Of a stretch of DNA of 6,270 bases, positions 1-5,305 are shown one piece after another. This DNA comes from Pseudomonadota bacterium (lineage in GTDB: Bacteria > Pseudomonadota > Alphaproteobacteria > Rhizobiales > Hyphomicrobiaceae): contig JAEYYJ010000315.1 of assembly GCA_023430845.1 (NCBI GenBank), positions 1 through 6,270 of the forward strand. The letters run 5' to 3'. The notes under the pieces are model-generated. The model had not been told where the DNA came from. It was given only the letters and a program-made list of their open reading frames with translations, and searched no databases. How positions within the stretch are numbered: the first letter of the stretch is position 1; every line of letters begins with the position of its first letter. The position numbers and the translations under genes were made by a program.

Positions 1-86
1 GCTATGCGTTGTGCAAACCCTTCGGTGATCTTGGCCATGAGATACTCGTACGCGGAACGTGAGCGGAACTGCTCAAGAGCGAGCAT
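1..86 (-). CDS. Possible N-terminal part of an unrecognised protein, cut by left edge
   Basis: Read on the minus strand, an open frame begins after a stop at 125-123 and stays open to the left edge. The ATG at 86-84 gives about 28 residues; a GTG at 104-102 is an alternative start. The visible peptide (begins MLALEQFRSRS, later AYEYLMAKITEGFAQRIA) looks like an amphipathic helix and has mostly G/C-ending codons, which is compatible with coding. No good Shine-Dalgarno sequence precedes either start. I recognise no family and propose no function. The gene would point away from the tRNA-like fragment at 202-246, so it would belong to whatever is inserted on that side. The plus strand over the same bases is broken by stops in the two frames that carry any coherent peptide. 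The fragment is too short to exclude chance. Confidence 0.3.
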   Translation of the reverse strand, partial: MLALEQFRSRSAYEYLMAKITEGFAQRI

Positions 87-201
87 CTGCAACTCTACGC
101 ACACAGCGTTCTGGAGGTCTAGTCAGAACAACCGAGTACAAATGCCGCCTTTGACTCGCAGGCTGTCGCAGCGGAACGCAGGGCGTCGCGCTTGCTCCTT
201 G

Positions 202-246
202 CTGGGGGACTGGGGGTCGGAGGTTCAAATCCTCTCGCTCCGACCA
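202..246 (+). other. 3' fragment of a tRNA-Pro(GGG) gene, probable att site
   Basis: The stretch reads as the 3' part of a tRNA. It has a 7-nt anticodon loop (202-208, anticodon GGG at 204-206), a 3' anticodon-stem strand ACTGG (209-213), a 5-nt variable loop, a paired T arm (GGAGG 219-223, loop TTCAAAT 224-230, CCTCT 231-235), a 3' acceptor strand CGCTCCG (236-242), discriminator A and encoded CCA (244-246). The loop and the acceptor end fit proline tRNA, which starts with C and has A at position 73. The 5' anticodon strand (197-201, CCTTG) pairs at only two of five positions and no D arm can be folded, so it is not a working tRNA gene. CGGAACG at 172-178 would pair at six of seven acceptor positions, so a decayed full gene is the alternative. 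A clean 5' break at the anticodon loop is typical of att sites of tyrosine-recombinase elements. Confidence 0.65.
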
Positions 247-292
247 TTAAATCAAAGACTTAGCGACTGACCAGCCACAGCGCACCGCTTTC

Positions 293-314
293 GAGGTACC
301 ACGGAGGTACCACG
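293..314. repeat. Perfect 11-bp tandem duplication, GAGGTACCACG x2
   Basis: The unit GAGGTACCACG occurs at 293-303 and again at 304-314 with no mismatch and no spacer. Each copy contains the palindrome GGTACC. It lies 47 bp downstream of the tRNA-like CCA. It could be a recombinase arm-type site or regulator site, or a simple slippage duplication; the sequence alone does not decide. Confidence 0.85.
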
Positions 315-532
315 ATGAAGCGAAATGTTGCGTGTTACTGCGCCGTCAGGACCGCTGTCCGATAGGTCGGGTTGTCGTTCTCTCGAGCGCTGGCGGCCCG
401 ACGAGCGTGACGCGCTATTGCGTAGCGAAATGGATGAGCATGGCTGCCGTCTCTTGCGGTGGTGAAACTGCCGCCTGAGCCTGCGTGTGCGGGCGGCTGG
501 TCCCATCGCTGCTGTCAGATCTGCTCTCTTGA

Positions 533-565
533 GCCAATCGAGGAGGAAGCAATTCCTCTATTGGC
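533..565. repeat. Imperfect 12-bp inverted repeat with GCAA tetraloop
   Basis: GCCAAT (533-538) pairs with ATTGGC (560-565), and GAGGAA (543-548) pairs with TTCCTC (553-558). They close on a GCAA loop (549-552), a GNRA-type tetraloop if transcribed on the plus strand. An asymmetric internal loop (four bases against one) separates the two helices. No T-run follows on either side, so it is not a standard intrinsic terminator. No gene overlaps it. Confidence 0.6.
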
Positions 566-921
566 GCTGTCGGTGGGCGGAAAGGAAACGCTGCCGATGA
601 ACGGCCCGCGTGCTCGCCAATATGGCGCCGTCGTCATGAATGGACGCGTCGCTTCTGCTGGCCGTGGCGCGGCATGATCGCTTGGCGCTCGGGGCTGACG
701 AGTGCTTGCGGGCGCTCGCCGTGCCGGCCAGGGCAAAGGAGGGATGCCGGTGCGGGGCGCTGGCCGTGCCGCATTCGACTGAACTTAACCGTAGCTTCGC
801 CACGCTCGCCTGCCGGGGCGCTGCCGCCTCATGGAGCCCGTCGCCATGACACGGATCAATGCGTCGTCATTGCAGATGCGGGACCATGGCAAAGAATCTG
901 AGTAACAGGAAGAAGCACACC

Positions 922-1332
922 ATGAAGGGTTTTATCGACGACATCGAGGAGCTGACCGAGGCCAACAAGAACTTTCGCCGCGTACTCTACAGCGGGCAGA
1001 AGCTGCAGCTCGTCCTGATGGCGCTCCAGCCTGGTGATGACATCGGCGAAGAAGTCCACACCGGCACCGACCAGTTCTTTCGTGTCGAGAAGGGAAGGGG
1101 CGAAGTCGTCATCGACGGCAAAGCCACCGCGATCAAATCCGACATGGCGATCATCGTGCCTGCTGGTGCGCGCCACAACATAAGGAACACCGGCGACAAG
1201 CCATTGAAGCTCTACACGCTGTATGCGCCGCCGGAGCATATCGACGCAACCGTCCATGCGACCAAGGCGGACGCCGAGGTTGCGCATGAGCATTTCGACG
1301 GCAAGACCACGGAACCCCGATCAGACAGCTGA
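922..1332 (+). CDS. Small single-domain cupin protein (136 aa)
   Basis: This is a cytoplasmic single-domain cupin of the type that begins MKGF(I)DDIEELT. Cupin motif 1 spans about residues 38-58 (G38, H46, Q51, G58) and motif 2 about 74-89 (D74, P80, G82, H85, N89). In the canonical metal site HxH....E...H, the first His is Glu44 and the Glu is Gln51, leaving Glu44, His46, Gln51 and His85 as possible ligands. The start at ATG 922 follows AGGAAG (908-913) with good spacing and matches the usual family N terminus. The in-frame ATG at 886 would add twelve unlikely residues. The C-terminal tail after about residue 110 is hydrophilic and His/Asp-rich. Its ligand or reaction is unknown: such small cupins can be sugar or organic-acid enzymes, or binding proteins. 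It stands alone, with about 210 bp and several palindromes before the next gene. Confidence 0.9.
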   Translation: MKGFIDDIEELTEANKNFRRVLYSGQKLQLVLMALQPGDDIGEEVHTGTDQFFRVEKGRGEVVIDGKATAIKSDMAIIVPAGARHNIRNTGDKPLKLYTLYAPPEHIDATVHATKADAEVAHEHFDGKTTEPRSDS

Positions 1333-1339
1333 TCCTGCT

Positions 1340-1352
1340 GTCACATTGTGAC
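1340..1352. promoter_or_regulatory. Inverted repeat GTCAC-ATT-GTGAC, possible operator
   Basis: This is a perfect 5-bp inverted repeat with a 3-bp centre, eight bases after the cupin stop codon and about 190 bp before the permease start. It has the dimensions of a dimeric helix-turn-helix repressor site. It also could form a small RNA hairpin. It overlaps the next palindrome by three bases. No regulator gene is present in the window. Confidence 0.4.
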
Positions 1353-1361
1353 GCTAGCGTC
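1350..1361. promoter_or_regulatory. Perfect 12-bp palindrome GACGCTAGCGTC
   Basis: This is a self-complementary 12-mer in the cupin-permease intergenic region, sharing GAC with the preceding inverted repeat. A 12-bp perfect palindrome is uncommon by chance in a 210-bp gap. It may be a protein-binding site or part of a compound cupin 3' hairpin; no T-tract follows. Confidence 0.4.
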
Positions 1362-1393
1362 CTGAAACAGACTGTCGAACGCGAGCTTTCAGG
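1361..1393. repeat. Inverted repeat CCTGAAA ... TTTCAGG
   Basis: CCTGAAA (1361-1367) and TTTCAGG (1387-1393) are exact reverse complements separated by 19 bases. The repeat begins at the last base of the 12-bp palindrome, so the three elements abut in series. It is a possible transcript hairpin or operator. There is no T-run after it on the plus strand, so termination would not be of the standard intrinsic kind. Confidence 0.4.
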
Positions 1394-1542
1394 AGATCCG
1401 CTCAGCGTGTTTTAGGTTGCGTCCCAAGGGAAGCGGGCAAAAATGGCCGAGGTTTATCGCGACGCGCGCGTACCTGGCTGCGGTCCATGAATATGCAGCG
1501 TTATCTCGAGGCTGCAAAAGCATCGGCGGAGAAAGCAATACC

Positions 1543-3174
1543 ATGCAATTGCCAGTTGATATTTGGCACTGGTCCCTCTCGGTCTTGCCCGTCGTTGCGC
1601 TCGCATTTTTGTTGATCCAGCTCCGATGGACCGCGCAGCAGGCAGGTGCGTTCGGGGTTTTCGTGGCGGCCGCCGTCGCGCTTCTGGCTTTCAAAACGCC
1701 GCTTGAGACCCTTGCCGTTGCCGGCGCCAAGGGTGTGTGGGACGCAATCTTCATTCTGCTCGTGATCTGGCCCGCGCTTCTTCTCTACCAGATCATGGAC
1801 AAGTCGGGCGGCTATGAGGCCATGCGGCAAGGCATCACCCGCATGAGTCAGAACGAGTTGTTCATCGTCGTCGCACTCGGATGGGTCTTTGCGTCCTTCC
1901 TGCAGGGCATCGACGGTTTCGGAACGCCGATCGCGATCGTTGCACCTTTGCTGGTCGCCTTTGGGCTCAAGCCCATCTATGCCGTTGCCATTCCCATCAT
2001 TGCGCACATCTGGGCCAAGTTTTACGGAACGCTGGGCGCAGGCTGGCTGGCGACCCTGCAAGTGGTGGATATTGATCAGGCGACCACGTTGGCAACGGCC
2101 TATCAAACCGCTGGCCTGGTCGTCATTCAGACCGTCCTTGGCGGATTTACGGTCGTCTGGATGTATGGCCGCTGGGCAGCGATCCGCCATGGGTGGCCGC
2201 TCGTTCTGATCATTGCCGCCATCCAGGGTCTTGGTCAGATGGTTGCCGTGATGATCGATCCCGTCCTGGCAGCCTTCCTGCCGGCCACGGCGGCCCTGCT
2301 CGCCCTGTTCCCGCTCTCGCGCTGGGAGCGCTACGCTCTTCCGGCCCCATCGATCGAGGATCGGCCGGCGATGCTGACCGGCACCGTGGACGCTTCCGAG
2401 GATAAGGCGCCGCCCATGGGCACGGCGATGGCCTTCCTGCCCTATATCCTGCTGAGCGTTGTCGCAGTGAGCACCTCGCTGATCGACCCCTTGCGCAATG
2501 CTCTTGCAGCCTTCTCGTTCGGCCTGCCATTCCCCACGGTATCGACGGGATATGGGTTATCCGTCGACGGCACTGACGCTTATTCTGCGCTCCGGCCACT
2601 GACCCATCCCGGCGCGGGGCTTCTTCTCACGGCGTTCATCACCTGGATCATCTTCCAGTCCCGGGGTTATTTCTCTGCATGGGCGCAGGCCGCGCAGCGC
2701 GGCGCGACGAGCATTCTCGGAGGGCTGATCGAAACCGCCGTTCCCGCCTCTGTCCCCATCATCACCTTCCTGATTATGGCCTCGATGATGAACCATTCTG
2801 GCCAGAACGAAGTGCTGGCGCTCGGCATCTCGGCGGCCGCGCCCGCCTACGCCTTCGCTTTCCTCTCCAACGGCATCGGCGTCATCGGCGCCTTTGCCAC
2901 ATCGAGCAGCACGTCGTCCAATGTGCTGTTCTCCGATCTCCAGATCACCATTGCGCGGCTGAAGGAGCTGCCGGAAGCGACCATCCTGGCCGCGCAGAGT
3001 GCGGGCGGCGCGATCGGGAATGCCATTGCGCCGGCCAATATCGTCATGGGCGCGAGCACGGCCGGCATCAGCGGCAAGGAAGGCGAGATCATGCGCAAGA
3101 CGATGCCCTGGACCATTGCAGCGTTTCTTCTGACCGGCGTTGCGACCGTCTTGCTCGTCATGTTCGCGGCCTGA
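1543..3174 (+). CDS. LctP-family (L-lactate permease-like) membrane transporter (543 aa)
   Basis: This inner-membrane carrier belongs to the lactate permease family (LctP, the LldP/GlcA group), whose known members import lactate or glycolate with protons. The hydrophobic segments run along nearly the whole length, starting at about residues 11-27, 32-52 and 66-86. Family landmarks are visible: FLQGIDGFGTP at 119-129, the segment GAFATSSSTSSNVLF at 449-463, and GNAIAPANIVMGAS near 492-505 followed by a GKEGE stretch. A polar loop follows RWERY at about 260-264. At 543 residues it matches the family. The frame is open upstream to 1417, but ATG 1543 is chosen because GGCGGAG precedes it at a suitable distance and the protein then begins with the typical short N terminus before helix 1. 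It is followed ten bases later by a membrane miniprotein and then an Ntn hydrolase, so the substrate may not be lactate itself. Confidence 0.93.
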   Translation: MQLPVDIWHWSLSVLPVVALAFLLIQLRWTAQQAGAFGVFVAAAVALLAFKTPLETLAVAGAKGVWDAIFILLVIWPALLLYQIMDKSGGYEAMRQGITRMSQNELFIVVALGWVFASFLQGIDGFGTPIAIVAPLLVAFGLKPIYAVAIPIIAHIWAKFYGTLGAGWLATLQVVDIDQATTLATAYQTAGLVVIQTVLGGFTVVWMYGRWAAIRHGWPLVLIIAAIQGLGQMVAVMIDPVLAAFLPATAALLALFPLSRWERYALPAPSIEDRPAMLTGTVDASEDKAPPMGTAMAFLPYILLSVVAVSTSLIDPLRNALAAFSFGLPFPTVSTGYGLSVDGTDAYSALRPLTHPGAGLLLTAFITWIIFQSRGYFSAWAQAAQRGATSILGGLIETAVPASVPIITFLIMASMMNHSGQNEVLALGISAAAPAYAFAFLSNGIGVIGAFATSSSTSSNVLFSDLQITIARLKELPEATILAAQSAGGAIGNAIAPANIVMGASTAGISGKEGEIMRKTMPWTIAAFLLTGVATVLLVMFAA

Positions 3175-3184
3175 GGAGAGCGCC

Positions 3185-3382
3185 ATGCAGAGGCTGTTCA
3201 AGAACCGCGTCGTCTACCTCAGCGTATCCTTTGTCCTGCTGCTCATTTCCTTTCCCCTCATCAGCGCCGGAACGACGGCGGGGCCCGACGTCCTTTGGTG
3301 GGTCGGTTTGGCAGCGCTTTTGCTGGGCGCCATGATTCCCCCGGTGCAGCGGGTGTTCTTCTCGCAGGAAAGTTCAGGCTAG
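3185..3382 (+). CDS. 65-aa two-helix membrane miniprotein, unknown function
   Basis: ATG 3185 follows GAGGAGAG (3173-3180), a strong ribosome site that overlaps the permease stop codon, so translation is probably coupled to the permease. The product starts MQRLFKNR, a positive patch that predicts a cytoplasmic N terminus. It has one hydrophobic helix at about residues 9-27, a short loop (AGTTAGPDV), a second helix at about 33-51 containing two Trp, and a short polar C-terminal tail. No enzymatic motif is seen and I do not recognise a named family. An earlier in-frame ATG at 3140 lies inside the permease gene and has no ribosome site. By position and topology it is best viewed as a possible accessory or stabilising subunit of the LctP-type carrier, which is inference only. 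Confidence 0.8.
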   Translation: MQRLFKNRVVYLSVSFVLLLISFPLISAGTTAGPDVLWWVGLAALLLGAMIPPVQRVFFSQESSG

Positions 3383-3398
3383 CCGGCTCATAGCCGGC
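3382..3398. repeat. GC-rich 7-bp hairpin between miniprotein and hydrolase genes
   Basis: GCCGGCT (3382-3388) and AGCCGGC (3392-3398) pair around a CAT loop, starting at the last base of the miniprotein stop codon. There is no T-tract after it, and the next gene begins 25 bases downstream. It is more likely an intercistronic mRNA hairpin affecting stability or relative expression than a full terminator. Confidence 0.6.
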
Positions 3399-3423
3399 CG
3401 TTCGACCGTCAAGGAGTAGACAC

Positions 3424-5085
3424 ATGAGCCATTCCAATGGACCCCGTACAGGTCGCCCTCCCGTTCTCGCGTCGCGCGGCATGGTGTCCACGCCCCACTA
3501 TCTTGCATCGGCCTCGGGACTGGATGCCTTGCGGCGCGGCGGCAGCGCCGTCGACGCGGCCATTGCTGCCAATGCCACCCTATGTGTGGCCTATCCCCAC
3601 ATGGCGGGACTGGGCGGCGATGGTTTCTGGCTGATTGCAGGCCCTAAGGTTGACGGCGTGCAGGCGCTGGACGCCAGTGGTCCTTCGGCGAAGGCGGCAA
3701 CACGCGCCTATTATCAATTGCGCGGCATCACGGAGCAAATCCCCGCACGCGGGCCGCTCGCTGCGTTGAACACACCGGGCGCGGTCGACGGCTGGCGGCG
3801 CGCGCACGAACGCTTCGGAAAGCTGCCCTGGGATCAGCTTTTCGCCGATGCCATCGATTACGCCCGCAACGGGGTCGCCATCACCCGATCGCTCGCCGAC
3901 TGGACCGCGCAGGACGCGCCCATCCTCGCCCGCGACAAGGCCATGGCGGATGTTTATCTCCCCGGCGGCAAACCGAAACGGGAAGGGGCCCGTATCAGTC
4001 AAGCCGGGCTGGCCGACACGTTCGCCGAACTGGCGACCTCGGGAGCCAGGGCTGGCTTTTACGAAGGCGCGATCGCCCGGCGCATCTGCGAGGCGATCTC
4101 CCCGGGCGGCTCGCCGCTGACGCCGGAAGACTTCGCGAGTTATGAAGCACGGTGGGTGGACCCCATCTCGACGTCTTATCGAGGGCATGATGTTTTTCAG
4201 ATGCCGCCGAGCACGCAAGGTTTTGCAGCGTTGCAGATCCTGAACCTGCTCGAAGGTTTTGATGTCAAGAGTTGGGGGGAGGGAACGGCCGACTACTACC
4301 ACCACATTGTCGAGGCGGTGAAGGTTGCCTTCGCTGACCGCGATGAATGGCTCACAGATCCGGATTTTGTCGACATTCCGCTCGAGCGCCTGCTTTCGAC
4401 GGCCTACGCCGATGAGCGCCGCGCATTGATTTCCCGCGAGCGGGCACTGGGACATCAGCAGTTGGAGCCCGGGCTACGGTATGGCACCACCTTCGACAAG
4501 CGCAGTCCCGACGGCGGTACGATTTACCTGTGCACGGCAGATGCTGACGGCCTGGTCGTCTCGATGATACAATCCATCTATCACGATTTCGGCGCGGCGG
4601 TGATGGGTGGCGACACCGGCGTAATCCTCCAGAATCGCGGCTCGTTCTTCTCGCTCGACGAGAACCATCCAAACCGCCTGGAACCGGGCAAGCGCACGTT
4701 CCACACGATCATTCCGGCCATGCTGATGAAGGATGGAAAGCCGGTCCTGGCCTATGGCTCCATGGGCGGAGAAGGCCAACCGCAGACCCAGGCAGCCATG
4801 CTGACGCGGCTGGTGGATTTCGGCTATGACGTCCAGCAGGCGATCGAAGCGCCGCGCTGGCTTATGGGCCGGACATGGGGAATGGAATCCCACGATCTGT
4901 GGCTGGAATCGCGCATACCCGATGAAACGGCGCGCGAACTGCGCCTACGCGGCCAGCCGGTGAAGATGGTCGGACAGTGGGACGGTATGCTCGGACATGC
5001 CCAGGCTATTCGTATCGATCAAACCCATCAGCTCTTTGAAGGAGGGGCGGACCCCCGCGGTGATGGCGCGGCCATGGGTTATTAG
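3424..5085 (+). CDS. Gamma-glutamyltranspeptidase-superfamily Ntn hydrolase, non-classical (553 aa)
   Basis: This is a self-cleaving Ntn hydrolase of the GGT fold. Large-subunit signatures are GGSAVDAA (39-46) and GLGGDGFW (62-69). The processing site and nucleophile is Thr366 in DGGT-IYL, leaving a small subunit of about 188 residues with GSMGGEGQPQ (445-454). Aligned by eye without gaps to E. coli GGT around the nucleophile, Asn411 becomes Tyr386, Gln430 Arg405 and Asp433 Phe408. Ser462/Ser463 become His427/Thr428, and Arg114 becomes Ser85 within LDASGPS. Glutamate recognition is thus lost, and a gamma-glutamyl substrate is unlikely. No signal peptide is present, so it should be cytoplasmic, unlike classical periplasmic GGT. 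The start has AAGGAG (3411-3416) seven bases upstream. The nearest functional model I know is the oxamate amidohydrolase HpxW type; other amides are possible. It follows the permease and miniprotein on the same strand. Confidence 0.9.
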   Translation: MSHSNGPRTGRPPVLASRGMVSTPHYLASASGLDALRRGGSAVDAAIAANATLCVAYPHMAGLGGDGFWLIAGPKVDGVQALDASGPSAKAATRAYYQLRGITEQIPARGPLAALNTPGAVDGWRRAHERFGKLPWDQLFADAIDYARNGVAITRSLADWTAQDAPILARDKAMADVYLPGGKPKREGARISQAGLADTFAELATSGARAGFYEGAIARRICEAISPGGSPLTPEDFASYEARWVDPISTSYRGHDVFQMPPSTQGFAALQILNLLEGFDVKSWGEGTADYYHHIVEAVKVAFADRDEWLTDPDFVDIPLERLLSTAYADERRALISRERALGHQQLEPGLRYGTTFDKRSPDGGTIYLCTADADGLVVSMIQSIYHDFGAAVMGGDTGVILQNRGSFFSLDENHPNRLEPGKRTFHTIIPAMLMKDGKPVLAYGSMGGEGQPQTQAAMLTRLVDFGYDVQQAIEAPRWLMGRTWGMESHDLWLESRIPDETARELRLRGQPVKMVGQWDGMLGHAQAIRIDQTHQLFEGGADPRGDGAAMGY

Positions 5086-5139
5086 TCGGCGCTCAGTCCT
5101 TCGGTCCGACATTGCCATGGAGTCGTAAGCTGCGAAGAA

Positions 5140-5159
5140 AGCACGGTTCTGGCCGTGCT
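5140..5159. repeat. Inverted repeat AGCACGG / CCGTGCT, weak terminator candidate
   Basis: There are seven perfect pairs around a 6-base loop (5147-5152), 54 bases after the hydrolase stop. On the plus strand no T-run follows. On the minus strand the stem is followed by TTCTTC, so it resembles a terminator for leftward transcription more than for the operon. It could also mark the operon's 3' end. A shorter pair, GTCGG (5085-5089) with CCGAC (5106-5110), lies just upstream. Confidence 0.4.
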
Positions 5160-5222
5160 GAATGGACGGTGTCGTCTCTCCGAGTGCATCCGTGCAGATC
5201 AAAGACCAGGCCTGAAGGTCGT

Positions 5223-5238
5223 GTCACGCCGTCACGCC
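5223..5238. repeat. Tandem GTCACGCC x2 upstream of the HlyD-type gene
   Basis: Two perfect adjacent copies of an 8-mer (5223-5230 and 5231-5238) lie about 70 bases before the adaptor start. A short AT-rich element, CTATAGTCGATAG, with 4-bp symmetric ends follows at 5243-5255. Together they could be regulator-binding or promoter sequence for the efflux gene, but no clear -35/-10 pair can be assigned. Confidence 0.35.
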
Positions 5239-5305
5239 AAATCTATAGTCGATAGCGCATGTCCTGCCGCGCCACCTTGCGATGCTCAAGCGAAAGACAC
5301 CTTTT

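Larger units (their letters stand above)
247..921. other. Gene-poor stretch of about 675 bp, no convincing coding region
   Basis: Several short open frames exist on both strands (up to about 80 residues). They overlap each other, have Arg/Ala/Ser/Pro-rich low-complexity translations typical of noncoding GC-rich DNA, and lack credible ribosome sites. I recognise no protein remnant. The stretch contains an 11-bp tandem duplication (293-314), an imperfect hairpin (533-565) and loosely similar GC-rich words around 658-676, 713-729 and 758-775 sharing the core GCCGTG. Its position beside a tRNA 3' fragment and its low gene content fit insertion-site debris. The promoter of the cupin gene should lie near its right end, but no convincing -35/-10 pair was found. 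Confidence 0.55.

Noticed and set aside
3..122. Plus-strand C-terminal peptide (LLKSEHLQLYAHSVLEV then stop) that could be joined to an upstream frame by one frameshift
   Set aside because: It requires an assumed one-base deletion, whereas the minus strand is open across the same bases without any correction; no family recognised.
172..246. A complete functional tRNA-Pro gene
   Set aside because: The acceptor ends could pair at six of seven positions, but the anticodon stem pairs only two of five and there is no D arm.
4..270. Plus-strand open frame of 88 residues
   Set aside because: It runs straight through the tRNA-like T arm and acceptor end, and its translation has no recognisable protein character.
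870..898. Sigma-70 promoter TTGCAG with 17-bp spacer before the cupin gene
   Set aside because: The -10 position reads AGAATC, a poor match, so the call would not be supportable.
459..901. Several overlapping small open frames on both strands
   Set aside because: Low-complexity Ala/Arg/Ser/Pro composition, mutual overlap and no ribosome sites; typical of noncoding GC-rich DNA.
1417..1542. N-terminal extension of the permease from the ATG at 1417
   Set aside because: The extension is basic and polar, lacks a ribosome site and is unlike LctP N termini; ATG 1543 has a good site.
3580..4455. Long minus-strand open frame of 291 residues opposite the hydrolase
   Set aside because: It is an antisense shadow produced by high GC codon use; the plus-strand frame carries clear GGT-superfamily motifs.
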